Source of the DNA: Anoplolepis gracilipes
Lineage: Eukaryota; Arthropoda; Insecta; Hymenoptera; Formicidae
Assembly: GCF_047496725.1 (NCBI RefSeq)
Contig: NC_132970.1
Location: 22,966,001-23,030,000, forward strand
Direction: 5' to 3'
Length of the DNA stretch: 64,000 bases
Shown piece after piece: positions 12,500-26,052 of this stretch. The notes beneath the pieces were generated by a model. That model was not told where the DNA came from. It saw only the letters and a program-made list of their open reading frames with translations, and searched no databases. Positions within the stretch are counted from its first letter, which is position 1. The number at the start of each line of letters is the position of its first letter. Made by a program: the position numbers and the translations under genes.

Positions 12500-12790
12500 A
12501 AACGTCAACCTTGTTTCTTTAAATGAAACTATTTCTCATTTTTTTTATATAAATTGATTGCTCATAGTATTCTACGTAAAAAGTTACAAGGGTATGATGG
12601 TCAAAAATTCAATAGTTTACGAGATATTTCATAATTTATGTAAAATTATGTCAAATTAAGATATGAAATATATATCTCATAAACTATTGAATTTTTGTCA
12701 TCACATACTCATAACTTTTTACGCAGAATATTACGAGGTATCGACTTACATAAAAAAGATGGTTCCATTTAAAAAACCAAGATTAATCTC
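12500..12790. repeat. Large imperfect hairpin (long inverted repeat)
   Basis: The left arm, about 12,500-12,650, and the right arm, about 12,660-12,790, are reverse complements with scattered mismatches. For example TCAAAAATTCAATAGTTTACGA on the left is mirrored by TCATAAACTATTGAATTTTTG on the right, and CTACGTAAAAAGTTAC by AACTTTTTACGCAG. The arms nearly meet. No TA or TTAA border was defined, so this is either a palindromic MITE of unknown family or a hairpin-forming repeat. Confidence 0.65.
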
Positions 12791-14341
12791 CATACTTTTA
12801 CACGTATATCCAAAGTCAAATCAGTAGCATCAGCTTAAGTTAAAAATTTGAAAAAATTCTTTCATATTTGTTGTAGATTTTTTAGATAATAGTAATATAT
12901 ATTTTTTAATAATCTAGTTCATGTAGGTGTTTAAATAATTAGATGTATACAAAGTCATTTGTTTTTGGAGTCACGAAAATATTTCGAAAACTTTATATTT
13001 TCTACGATTTTTAAAACGAGTAAGAAATACAGATACCTCGCCGTTTTTAATCTCTACCAATAAGACTTGATGATCTCAATTTTTAGGATAAGCTTTCTTC
13101 TGTCTTTAACATAAATCCTATCTTATCCTTAACGTAGATACAAGCTCGGCAAACCGAGTTACCTGCTTAGTTAACTTTCGTTCACCGTAAACCATTTTCA
13201 TTCGTCTCGGTCAGATATAACGATGATGTTTGTCTCATTTTAAACTTCGTTCAGTCCACAATTTCTTGTTTTCCCTTTTCTTCTTCGCACCGGTTATACT
13301 AATGCGACTCTCTCCGTTCGTTTCCTTCTGTTTCTTCGTCGGCGGTGTCGTGTGTTTCGTTTACCCCGTTTCTATTTTGGCGTGGCTTCGTGCTCTATGT
13401 CTACGTCGTGGCTCATCTCAGATAGCTTATGTCAAACAAAAAGAAACAGCTTTATCCGGATTGTTACTGGAGAAGTAACCGAGAAAATTGTAAGTAAAAA
13501 AATCAAACTCATCAGCCTAATCGAAAACATTGTAAATTGAATATCCATGCAATTTTACGCGGTTAATCTTACAATTAATTCATCTCAATATATTGATATT
13601 AGTCTTGAGAGCTAAAAAGTTATTTATATTATATAACATGGTCAAACCATTTGTTACTGTTGCGAAGATAAATGTGTGTGTGGGCGTATAAGTAATTTTT
13701 TATAAATAATAAATAATAAATTAGTATAAAATTATAAATTAATTATAATTGCTCGCCCATTGAATGCTCTTCCGACATTCGTTTTTTTCCTGACATCCTC
13801 TTCCTCTTTTATTCGTATGTTGCTGTTCTTTATGGTATTTACTTGCAAAACACAGTTAATTACAATTGCACACGTACTATATTAGAATACGATGGTTGTG
13901 CGACACTTTATATAGCATCCTTGACGTTAATTGCACACTTTATTTTATATGGCAATGAAAGAATGCAAAAAGTATGAAGTTATTATTTGCTCGATACTAG
14001 AAAATTGCGCGGTCGATTCATACAATGCTGTCTCTATTGTTAATGAATAATAAACGCACGCATTTTATAGTAATTTTACTTTCAATCGCGATTAATTAAC
14101 TCCTGTAATCGATGACTTATAAATAACATATCAACATTTATCAATTATTTATTAAAGGAAATTTCGAATGATTTTTTTGAAAAAGAATCGAAATGACAGA
14201 AGGTAGAAATTGTAACTTAATACAATTCGTTATATTTCACATTACGTTTTGTATTTTTCATCAATTTAAATGTACTTTATCCGGTTTTTTAATTAAAGCA
14301 AAAATACACTTTCTTGAATTTCAAGAAAGACATTACATTAA

Positions 14342-14585
14342 CCCTCAAACTGAACACGTGGGTCTTTGGTATCCGTGTCATTTTTAATCTATTGTTTTAA
14401 AAATATAATAAAATCTCGAGGTTGGAAACTTACCCAAAAAAAAGTTTGTGTCAAAAGAGACTCTTATGTGTAAATTTTTTTAGAATTTTTTAAGTAATTT
14501 TAGAGTACCTACAAAAATTAACTCAGACTACAGTTACTCACTCGTTCAGGATTACGGTGCCAAAAAAACGTGTTCAGTTTGAGAG
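14342..14585 (+). mobile_element. piggyBac-like MITE, internally deleted copy
   Basis: It is flanked by TTAA on both sides (14,338-14,341 and 14,586-14,589), the canonical piggyBac target. The left end starts CCCTCAAACTGAACACG and the right end is CGTGTTCAGTTTGAGAG, a near-perfect inverted repeat. Only the outer ~110-130 bases of the full ~940-bp version (20,784-21,725) remain, so it is an internal deletion derivative. The piggyBac superfamily is inferred from TTAA plus the CCCT start. No transposase is encoded. Confidence 0.85.
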
Positions 14586-16379
14586 TTAAAATGATACATT
14601 TGAATACGAGAAATAATATATTTAAATTTCAAGAAACAATATATGCATTTATTTTGTAATACGTCAAATAATTTCTGATGCCGACAAATCAATGCTCACA
14701 CGGTATTTGGCTTTCGTTTTCTGCCGACCTTCGTATATCGTGCTATTGTAAACACACAAGAACGCGATCTGGTCTTGTTGCCATTCGCACGATGAGACTC
14801 AAACGAAGAGGAGGTAGACGTTTTGCGTATCGTCGTATCATCTCCTGAAGAACAATCGCGACAAGTATTAAGAGAACTGTCAAATGAATGAGAAATTATC
14901 AGTCATACGAGTAATTAATTTTCACGTCTTAACTAGCCAATAATTCATGTAAAATCTTTACAGTCTTTATGTCACGAACCGTCAAAAAATTCGGCTCATG
15001 TCGTCGAAGTATGTAATCTTGAAATATTTATTTATATTATTTTATATGATTTATTCAATCATCGAAGTCTAGCGCACTAATCGGTATAGTTATGAATATT
15101 TTACGAATACCTATTTTTAAACTTCACTTATATACATATGTATATTTACTTATTTAGGTCTTAGGTGAGATAGTAACATTATCGTAATATTGTGCGTAAA
15201 TTATTCGTTAACAGAGATAGCACTGAATATGTATGAATTATATAAGTATGAATTCAACTGCACCATTTTTCAATGCTAAATGGATCATTGCTTTGCGCTT
15301 AATCGTGATTTTTTTTGTTTTCCTTCACGTTCTTTATCGGAATAAAATAAAGTGCGCAATTAACATTGGAAATGCTACGTAAAGCTATAATTGTATTTTA
15401 ATGATTAACACGCGTACAATCATAATTAACATTTGCGAGTAAAGTGTTATGTGAGTGCTATAAAGAGGAACAGCAAAAGACAAAAGAAGAGAAGGAGGTA
15501 TCAGATGATGGCGGTGCAGTCATAAGATAAGCAATTTACAATTTTGTTAATTTATTGTTTATTATTATATCAAATTAAAATAAATAAATCGCGTGAACGA
15601 ACAAGTGAACAATTAATTTTAATACATATAATTAGTCTGTTAAAATTTAGCTTTTAATTCCAAAACCTTACAATTATTATAACATATTTTTAACAGTACA
15701 TATATATAATAATTATAATAATATATATATAACTATACGAAAGTAAATATATTAATAATAGTATATTATAAAAAAAAAATTAAGAAAATAAAAATAATGT
15801 AAACACTATTATTGGTTATATATTTGTGTAAAATTTATGTTTCGTTTCGTCGACAGTATTTGACAGTATCTTCAGATTTAAAGCGTCTTGTATATTGCTT
15901 TTTGACATTTTGTTTTTCGCATGGTATTTATATTACCGAGAAAGGATTGCGGAGAATCCTTTGCTGGAAGAGTTCATTAGATATACTTCAATCAAGTGTA
16001 GCTCGTGCGCGAACTCGCCCAACGTGGAAATTTTCTTGGGAATGTGCGGTAAATATAGTCGGTAGTCTTCGCATGACGTTTACGACGCGGAAGTTGGTCA
16101 AGCACTTCAAAGAAGACGGCGGCGGCACGAGCGAAAAGCGAAATGCATTTGTATACTATCCCGACAAATGACTCGTATCGGTTACGTCCAGCGACACGTG
16201 TGTGGTAACCGTGCATGGTATTTCTATAATTCTCGTTTGGTAAGATATCAGTGAACGATGTATAGGTAATATGAGAATAATTCAACGTTAATTGACGAAA
16301 AATCTTACGTTGATTCTATTGGTTATATTAGTTGTACTTATCTCTCCAAGGGAAGATGCATTTTTTTGTTGCAGTAAAT

Positions 16380-16386
<7 letters not shown>

Positions 16387-16434
<48 letters not shown>
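16387..16434. repeat. (AT)n microsatellite
   Basis: About 24 AT units. A shorter run of the same kind lies at 16,520-16,543. Confidence 0.9.
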
Positions 16435-16437
<3 letters not shown>

Positions 16438-16515
16438 AATTTTTATCTTTATTTTTATTATTATTACTACAGCACAATTTATTAAAATTAAAGTAAACTT
16501 TGTAATTTTTTTTTA

Positions 16516-16547
<32 letters not shown>

Positions 16548-17491
16548 AGATTTTGCTTGATTACGATTTAATTGTTTTGGCTAATTAAACAATTGAGTAA
16601 CTCGAGCAAAAAGCTGTGAAAAAGTATTGAAAAGTATTTTGTCTTTCTATAATTCTATTCGAATTCCCGGATCTCTAGTGTATCTTATCTTGAGACGTTT
16701 ATTTATACCGGATGCATTTAAGGAGCGTACGTTACGTTTATAGAATCGCCCTGTGTGCATTCTCGTATGTCGGTGCGTAAATATAAAGTGGGCGATTTGG
16801 CGCCTGGTCAAAAGACAGTCTGCGAATGTCCGACAATATTCTTGATTCTGCGAAGGGACGTGAAATAGAGGGATTCCGCGCAGGCTACGAGGGGAAGGAG
16901 GGCAAAAACCGCATGTCATAACATGTAAAGTTATTTCGAAAACTGTGTAGTGCAATAACCTGTAATGCAATTCTCCTCCGCATACCGTTCACTGGCAGTC
17001 TTGGCCGTATCTTCCGGAAAAAATCTATGAGTCAATCTGGACCAGAATAAAAAAAATCTCTCGGTCCCTTCCGGAACATTTCAGTGACTCCGTCCTTTAT
17101 TGCGCGAACGTGTATACGTGACGTTCTAATTCTATAGTTGAAGATTTCAAATTGAAATTTTTACAGTAATTTATAAACAAATTTTTATTTAATCCTTTGT
17201 AATTAAAGATTGTGTAAAAATGGATTAAATGCGTATGTTATTAAAAATATATTTAAAATTATATTTAATATATTTATATTTATGTTATAAAATTATATTT
17301 AATTATATTTAAAAATATATTTCTCAAGCCAGATGTGCTTTGATATATACTTGACCTACATAGCATTATATGATGCTCGCCAGAACCCACTGACTTTTAT
17401 ATACTGGATTCATAAAAAAGTTCTTATAGAGAAAAATTCAACAATTGATTACGAAACATAAAATGGTAAATGTAAAAACGGTTCTCTATTA

Positions 17492-17868
17492 CATTCAAAA
17501 AATGATCTTGCAACTTCAACAAAAATTTTCTAGCTGTAAAAAATTACCTGAAACAGATAAATTAAAATTATTAGCAATTATTGTGATACTGCATATATTT
17601 TGCACTTAATCGATTTAAATGACAGAGACAGAATTTATATCTGTACTATTAGTGTAATTTGGACAGGAAATTCTTCTGCGATGCCTATCTTTAAGGCCTA
17701 TTGTCAAGGACAATTATATTTGTGATTTCTAGAAGTATTGCTAGAATATTGCTGCTAAAAATTTTCTATACGTGACAAATAATATTCTAACAGATACAAA
17801 AAGTAGCGATAAATTTTAATTGAGACATCTAGAAATCTATCTACATTAGCAAAATATTTTTTTGAGTG
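17492..17868 (+). mobile_element. Mariner-like MITE, family D, full-length
   Basis: The left end, CATTCAAAAAATGATCTTGC, is the imperfect inverted repeat of the right end, GCAAAATATTTTTTTGAGTG. Both ends abut TA. A 5'-truncated relative sharing about 235 bases lies at 48,831-49,064 in an intron of the EGF/LamG gene, which confirms dispersal. There is no coding capacity. Confidence 0.75.
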
Positions 17869-20783
17869 TAAGAAAACGATGATACGGAAATCTTCCGATA
17901 ATACAAGCGTATTATTTTTTCTTTACAATATATATTGAAGGAAAATAAAATTTCGTAATACATACGTCAACCGACATTCCTAAACGATGACTAAGGGCCG
18001 CCCCGCCTCGTCAGACGTCGGCAAGGTCGTTGTCACGACCCTTCGTAAGGTTTATGCAAGACCCTTCTTAAGGACGTGAAAAGCACGCTCGTTAAAGGCG
18101 CCAGTCGCTTTCAGCAGCGATTGTATCGCGCGTTTATGAGCGCGAACATATAAACCCGGCAGCGTCGTCATGCACATAAAACGCGCTTTAACGCGATAAT
18201 CCAACATAGAGATTCGCTCGAGTATTATTCGTCAATATGAGCATGCGAAAAAAAAAAATGCTACGTTAAGTATACCGGCGCGTTTGCGAGCAAAACTGTT
18301 AGGAAAATACATAATACGATAATTGGCAATTCACAAGCCTAAATGAAAATGAAGCTCGTAGACATGTAACGAGGGATGTTGAAAATCAATAAACTTTGAA
18401 TAAAAATATTATTGAATGAATTAAACCAAAAATGTGCGCTAATAAATAACAAAATAATAAAGGAAAATGAAAAAGCATGTGTTTGAAGAATTTTATGATC
18501 CAGATAAATTTTTTTAACAAAAAGAAATATTACCTGATGCTTTAATCGCAAGATTAATTGCAATTTTATGGGCAAAAAGAAGAATTTTATAGAATAATCT
18601 CCCGTTTCTAAGGAAGCTACCTATAGCGAACGAAATAAGTTGCGGACATGTCGGCCGTGTTTTTCTGCATATCCTGAAAATTGTTTCCGCATGCGGTAGC
18701 GAGAATGATGAATGATTTTGCGCCTAAGGGGAGTGGCACATCTCTTGGGGAGGCGACACGCTATCGCACCGTCGTAATTTCGCCGGTGAGATTCGATACG
18801 CACTCGATTAAGCGCATCGCGTATCACGGGACTCCTCTGACGGCAGCGGCGATTCTATTTGCCTACGTTAATTTCCGCGTAAAGCCGCAATCGAAGAAGT
18901 CACGTTTGGTTTATATCAAGAACCGCACCTGTTCGTGACGAATGAGGAATCATTCCCGGAGACGAGGATAGGACAAAGAAGGGAGGGGAAGAAGATCGCG
19001 AGACGGAAGAAGAGAAGAAGAAATAAGAGTAGAGAAGCGCTCGTGGAGAACATCGGGATAAGAACAAGAAGGGAGAGGAGGGTAAGAGCTGTCTTCGGTA
19101 TCTTCGTACGCATTTCCTGGTAAGGCTCTTGGCGATCTTCAAAGTCTTCGCTGTGAGGAATCAGAAGAGCTCTGTTGCTCGAGGAACAAGAAAGATGCGG
19201 AAAAGACGACGAAAAAGGGAGAGTAAATTTCTTCAACTATCCTTGGCTGCGTGTTATACAGCGTGCGACTTGTGTAAGTGGCTAATTTTATAAAGTGCAA
19301 ACCAATATCTAAAGAGAATTCAAATAAGTATAACAAAAGCGTGAGGCTGACGTATCATTTCGCAGAAACTTATCGAGAAGTTTGTTTATGACTGAAAAAG
19401 AAAATTACAATTTATTAAAAATTTCTTCGAAATAATCTTTATGCTGTACTAAAAATTTCTTGGCATTATCGAGAAAAAGAAAGCTGGAGATTTTGTTGCG
19501 GAATTTATACTTCAATGTCAATCGGCCAGTTATGAGCTAAATACAAAAGGAATGACTCGCGCGAAGCAAGACATTTAATTAGATGCAAGTAGTATAAACA
19601 TAGAATCAAAGTGGCACAGCCGGTGATATTTTGCCCGAAATATGATCACCGCGATATAGTGCAATACCGAGTGCATAAAGGATTTGCATAAAGTGCTTTT
19701 GGCGCGCCGATATATGTATGCGAACCAACACCAAGCAAGCGAGCCATGAATACGGTCCTTTAAATGTTCATGGTCCAGTTCCAGCATCCCGGCCGCCTCG
19801 AGTCCCGGCCGAAAGCATCTCCGATCGATGCGCAACCAGTTTTCGGCCATTTGGTCCTGCACGCGCGAACAATCCCGAGCAAAACAACGACGAATTAAAT
19901 CGTATGTTGAGCCATAATTGCGCGTCCTCGCCCATGGGTGTACATTCCATGGACCTTAGAATTACCTTTCATTTTTTTTTCCTACGTACACTTCTTTATC
20001 TTTCAGCCACGTTTAAAATCGATTTGATTTCGCATTTGAAGTCGCATAAGAATAAAATCAAAGATGTCTCTTAGCTTCATTAGTATCGAAAATATAAAAA
20101 CATTGAACGCCTTTCTTGGAATTTGAAACTTTAATGAAACATTTAAAAATCCTAAATATATCTTTGGATTTTAGAAGTTTCAAGGTTTTGGAATTTTGTT
20201 TTATTTTTTTAAACACAGAAAGGATATATAATATATAATACTATACATATAAGAACCACGTCTGGACCTCCACTTTGTGTCGTTTTAAACGCGATTTCTT
20301 TTCGTGTTCGCGATCGAAGGAGGCGCGTGTATGCACCTCTTGGCGCATCCTCACCTTCGATGAGATAGGTAATGTTTCCTTCTCGCTGATGGTGCGGTTA
20401 ACTACCACGTTTCAAGGACACCCACTCTTCTCTTCTCCCCACGGGTTTGTTCCCTTCGTGAATTCGCGCCGGATAACTTCGAATTTCGCTTCGAATCAGT
20501 GTGCGCTTCTTTTTTTTTTTTCTCTCCGTCTCGAATCTTTCTCCTCGCTAGATTGTGCTAATTGTGAGATTTTTTTTTGGTCCTCTGAAGAAAGAGTCAG
20601 ACAATGTCATAAAAAGTTGAAGCTACGCATTTAAATGTGGGCGATTAAAGATACCGTTTACGTGTGGTATTCGGGTTTCGAAAATGATAATCGTTAAAAG
20701 CCAAGCTTCAAGATGTAACCAAACGAAGAAATATTTCTGTATAAATGGAATATTTAACAAATTCTTACATTCTGCAAACTTAA

Positions 20784-21725
20784 CCCTCAAACTGAACACG
20801 TGGGTCTTTCCAGTGTCCGTGCCATTTTTAATCTATTGTTTTAAAAAAATATTAATAAAGGCTCGAGTTTGGAAACTTATCCAAAAAAAAGTTTGTATCA
20901 AAAGGGACTTGTAACTGAAAGGACAATTTAAACAGTTGATTCAGTGCAAAGTGCTGGCGAATCTAAATCTGAAGCGGACACAAATGACCCACGTATTCGC
21001 TTTATGTATATTAAGTAAGAAAGGGTGAATAAGTACATTTTTTTAAAATATTATCTTTTTGCTATTAATCGTTTTTTATAAAAATAAGTGATAAATTTAC
21101 AATGATAATCTCCCTAAAAAAGAAACAAATTGCTTTAATTTCTATCGTGTTCATTTATTTTCATGCTAAAAGTATCTTTTGTTAATGATAACGAGCAACA
21201 AACAGGGGTTATATGTATTAATCAATTTTTATACTGTAGATTGTAACGTAAATTATATTTTGTTTTCACTTTTCTTTCAAATAAATTACCTGAAGATTAA
21301 AAAAAAATTTTTCCTCAGAAAAAACACATTTTTTTATACCTGAAAATTACCCATTTTCGATCATTCAAATAATTATATTTTTTTTAAACCGTGGACATAT
21401 ATAGTATTTTTTTCGTAAACTTTGAACTTTGAACTAAAAATTCCTAGAAGCCTTTTTGTTCAAAATTATTTTTTCAAATTTTTATTAATTTTTATATAAA
21501 ACATCTATGTTTCCAAATCTTGATCTAACAAATAACAAAAATATAGTATTTAAAAATATTTTTTCTTCAACTCTACTACATAAACTTTTAGTTTAAACTT
21601 AAAAGAAGATGTGTAAATTTTTTAAGAATTTTTTTAAGTAATTTTAGAGTACAAAAATTAACTCCGACTCCAGTTACCCACGCGTTCAGAATTACGGTGG
21701 CAAAAAAACGTGTTCAGTTTGAGGA
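20784..21725 (+). mobile_element. piggyBac-like non-autonomous element, long copy
   Basis: It is bounded by TTAA at 20,780-20,783 and 21,726-21,729 and by inverted ends CCCTCAAACTGAACACG / CGTGTTCAGTTTGAGGA. About 940 bases long, AT-rich and without a transposase frame. A near-identical copy in reverse orientation lies at 31,967-32,897. The pair lets the consensus be read directly. The deletion derivative at 14,342 has the same ends. Confidence 0.88.
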
Positions 21726-22970
21726 TTAATTATTTCACTATCATTCCACGATATTAAATAAACACTTAATTTTTTTCGAAAAAATCTATTTTATTACGAA
21801 CTGCATACTTATCTCGAAAAATAATTCCTTTATAAATGACGCAAATATCTGACGTTGGGCGTTTTTAAATCGTATAGCAAATATTATTTGTTTTATGTGT
21901 GCCAATTAATGTTCGACAAAAATGATAATTCCGAGAGGTAGCAATCACATCAAGACGCATCAAGGGGAACAGTCGTGCGCGATCAAAATCCGTGGGTGGC
22001 ATATTTGGCTTCCCATCAGGGAGGCTTGTACCTTTCCGGACAATGACGTCAGGCTTCATTATGCATTCGACAATATCGTTTTGTCGTCGGAGAAATTTGT
22101 CGCCTCCGCTCCGCGTGTATCCGCCCAATAACGCATATGATGACGAGATACCGCGGTGCATAATTAATTCCATTCTAAATCAATTTTAGGCAACGATCAA
22201 TGGGAATGATTTATCTCGGTGTGCGCCAAACATTTAAAGATGTCTCAAGACATAATGAATTTTGATATTTTTGAAATATTTGATAGAAGAAAGAATATAC
22301 AAAGAAATAAATTGTTTTCAAAGAACATGTATATTTTCGTAAAATTTCAGTATATTGATGTCGTATCTTAAATTATATTAAATAGGTGTCACATGATATC
22401 TAAAATATTCTCTAAAATAAATATCTAATATAAATATATATAAAAGAATGTGTAAAGAGAGATGTGGAGACTGTTATTATGTGAATATATTACATGTATA
22501 GGTATAGAGATAAAAATATTTAATTTTATATACACATATTTGGACATATTCAATTTCTTAGGTACTCTTTCAACTAAGAGACGTCTAAATTCTTCGAATG
22601 GTTTCGAAATCACGCGAAGTTGCCATATCCTCGCGGCATGCATCTTCTTCGATTACCTTGGAAACGTGATTGGCCTATCGGCCACGATCTCAGGAATTCT
22701 CGTTCTCTCGTATATGCATGATTGCCGCATATGTGCGCCATTGTAGTGGAAAAACGAGTCGCACGGCACTCCCATTCACCAAATTCCTTCCTTTCATCGA
22801 CGCTGATTCTCCTGGCTGTCGACTTCTTCGCGCTTTCCTTTCCTTCTCTTGTTAATCCTTTCGGTTGCGACAAAGATAGTCTTTAGCAACGTTACTTTTT
22901 TCAATAAAAAAATTTTGTTATATATATATATACATATGTATATAATTCAGAAGATTATATAAAAAATTGC

Positions 22971-22972
<2 letters not shown>

Positions 22973-23022
<50 letters not shown>
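22973..23022. repeat. (AT)n microsatellite
   Basis: About 24 AT units following shorter TA runs at 22,920-22,931. Confidence 0.9.
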
Positions 23023-23027
<5 letters not shown>

Positions 23028-25515
23028 CCAATTATGTAATAATTATATATGTCAGCAACTTAAGGTTTCGATAACAAAATATTAAACTTCAGAGGAGACT
23101 TGTATATACAATATTATATATAATCATTTATATTTTCTTTTGAAAAAATATTAAACGTTATCATTGTCCATTTATTTTTTTGTAATTTTTTAACGTAACG
23201 AGAATAACTTGCAGATTTTACTAAAGTTAAATCCTCCTTTTACAATCTCGTAAAATGCTAACGGTAAATTATTGAATATTCTTTTATTCAGATTTCACTT
23301 CTTTGTACGCATCGTATACATAATCGAGCAGCCGTAATGACCGCTCAGACTGCAGGCTGTCGAAACCTCAATGCATTCCCGATACTGTTGAAAGAAACAA
23401 ATGGCCTAACCACCTTTTGCGGTCGACTGGTCTTACGCACATCTCCAATATTTAGCGGCATTTCTTAGCAATTTTCAACAGAACTACACGATCAAGAAAT
23501 CGCAATTCCACTCACCTAGATGACGGAATTCCGATTGCAAAGACGAATCTCTTTTCAGATACCTTGCTTTGCGCGATTTAGAATCTTCGAGGAAAAGATT
23601 TCACAATGCGTGCCTAAATAACCTGAATAACAAATATCCAGCTTAACATTAATCTTCTCGAGCTTTTTCTTTGCATGGTACAACTTTGGAAGAAAGTACA
23701 CATGTTGAAAATTATTTACTCGGTTTGCAAACACATACAGCAATATAGATTGTTCAATAGAAACATTGAAATAAAACGTTTAATAGAATATTTTTATTTG
23801 TTCATTGCTGAGAACGAATGTTTATATTAAGTTGACAATAAATGAAGAAAACTGTCGCGAAAAATAAATGATAATAAATTAAAATACATAAAATGTAAAT
23901 TATATTGTTTAAATCAAACTGGATGTTCGAAAAAGACTAAGAGTCTGCAGTAAGACTGTTCAATAATTTTGCAATATATATCTAAGAAATCCTCATATTT
24001 ATAACTCTGATTTAAACTCTCATAAAATTTTATCGAAATTTTGAAAAAGTTTCTTGATGTAAACACGCGAATGCGAAACTATTGGTGTCCATCATACAAA
24101 CTGGCAGGTATGCGAGTCTCGTCATCGGAATATATTATGAACTAAGGAGATCGTGTAAAGTCTCCTTTTCGTTCTACTTCACTGAACACAAGTTTGTGCA
24201 CGCGACAAGTCTGGAATCTAAGCCAAGGCTCGGCACTGAAGCCGCTACGTCGAATATATCGTATCACGATGTATACATATTTCGAAGATTTTTCAAATAT
24301 CGTATCAAATATCAGACGATAGAAATTATTGTTAAAAATTATTTTAAAAATCTTCTTAAAGCAAATAGTTTGCGTATAAAATTAACAGAAACCGCGTTTC
24401 ATTATCTTTTATTATACAGATTTTACATAATACAATCGAGAATCATTTAATTTTCAATATTGATCTCTGCTTAATTTTTCTAATTAATCCTGTCATTAAT
24501 TTTCTGTGAAAAAAAAAATCTGCCTCTGTTTTCCATAAAAATATTATCGAGAAGAGTGGGACAGAATTCTGTATCTAGCTAGTAATTGTCTTTCAAAAGC
24601 AAGATGGATTATTTGCATCTCGAATCGATAATAATCACGATAACATTATGTTACCTGGTACAACGACTGTCACAGATGACATATGAAAATTGCAAACGCG
24701 CATGGCTATTATTTTTATTTACATTACTTTCTTCTAGTAGAAGCCTTCCGTCTTTCGGCAACGAGCACGAGAAGTCATTTCAGCTCTCAATGATCGTACA
24801 AAGAAGCCGATTTATCACTGTCATATTTGCCTCGCCGATAATGTCATCGCAGCTGTCGTCACGTATTGGCACCAACGGCGCGAAAAAGGAAAGTTCGCTA
24901 ATCTAAATAGAAAGAGAGATATTTTTCCTATAGCCTTCCTATATAATTAACACGAATCATGATGGCAATTTAGGGAAATAATTGTAGGCAATAACCAGCG
25001 GAATGAAACGATAGTCGATCCGGATTCAGCAGTATAATAAGGAAGCACTGTTTTGTAAGATTTGTTGCGAGGATTCTTCTAATAATACGCGAAGACGGCA
25101 AAGGCAAATGTGGGCAGACGACAAGACAGAGTGGAATTATCATCGATCGCGGAATACTGTGAATGCCCGTTTCGTAATCCGCTTCGCTAGACTGCACATA
25201 CCGCGTTCTTCTCGCTTCGTTCATCGTGGTGCTGGTGGACTGCGGATGTACGAAACGTACGCCTCGAGACTCGTAAAGTTAACCAAAATTATATTTTATA
25301 TCTTTTAAATAATTCATAACTAATCTACAATAAAATATTTAATGCGCAAAATATATATTTCGAAACTCGTTGATATTTAAAGTTAAATAAAATCGAGGGG
25401 CTTGAGCGAATTGAATTAGAATATTATTTGCAAATTTTAATTGGATATCTGAATTTGTGATTTTTCTAACCAGTGTATTTGACTTTTTAAAATTTTTAAA
25501 AAAAGTAAGACATTA

Positions 25516-26052
25516 GGGTAAACTAGAGTGTGGCCATTGGCTGTAATTTTTTCAATAATCGCTACATAGCGCGCTTTTTTAGTCATTATCAAAGATAATC
25601 GATATTTACAGTAATTTATGTGCATACATTATTCGAAATAACGATATTGTGAATCTTATATATCATATTTTTACTTTCGACTATCTGCAAAGTAGTTTTT
25701 CATTTGTCCACTAAAAACTGTTATAACGTCGAATAAATTACAATTAAGCTATCGTAATTGACGTTAAACATATTATTGTTGATACGACCTATAGATTTTA
25801 TTTTCGTTTTTACTATTTTTTTATAAATATTATGGTCATCTTTTCCTTAAAAGTTAGTAAGATGGCCAATGCTTATGTTGTACTATTTTGATAATATAAA
25901 ATTTCTATTAAATATTTTCCTTTGAATTTCGATAATATTACGTATTTTAAGCTTCAAGGAAGATAATATGTCAAACACTATAAAAAATAACAAAAATAAA
26001 AGTATGTTTTTTGCATTTTAAAAAACTATGGCCATCTTACCCGAGTTTACCC
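25516..26052 (+). mobile_element. Palindromic mariner-like MITE, family A copy 3
   Basis: It begins GGGTAAACTAGAGTGTGG and ends CATCTTACCCGAGTTTACCC, with TA on both flanks (25,514-25,515 and 26,053-26,054). At ~537 bp it is the mirror orientation of the 11,019 copy, which it matches along its length. It has no coding capacity. Confidence 0.85.

Noticed and set aside
15812..16171. 119-codon open frame on the plus strand
   Set aside because: Its composition and lack of any recognisable motif suggest chance. It overlaps an equally long antisense frame.
18900..19236. Ser/Leu/Phe-rich frames on the minus strand
   Set aside because: They are the reverse of a GA-rich purine tract and look low-complexity, not like a membrane protein gene.
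20275..20634. 119-codon open frame on the plus strand
   Set aside because: Phe/Ser-rich, from T-rich sequence, with no domain or splice context.
24082..24450. 122-codon open frame on the plus strand
   Set aside because: AT-rich, Ile/Tyr/Lys composition typical of random AT sequence, with no family resemblance.
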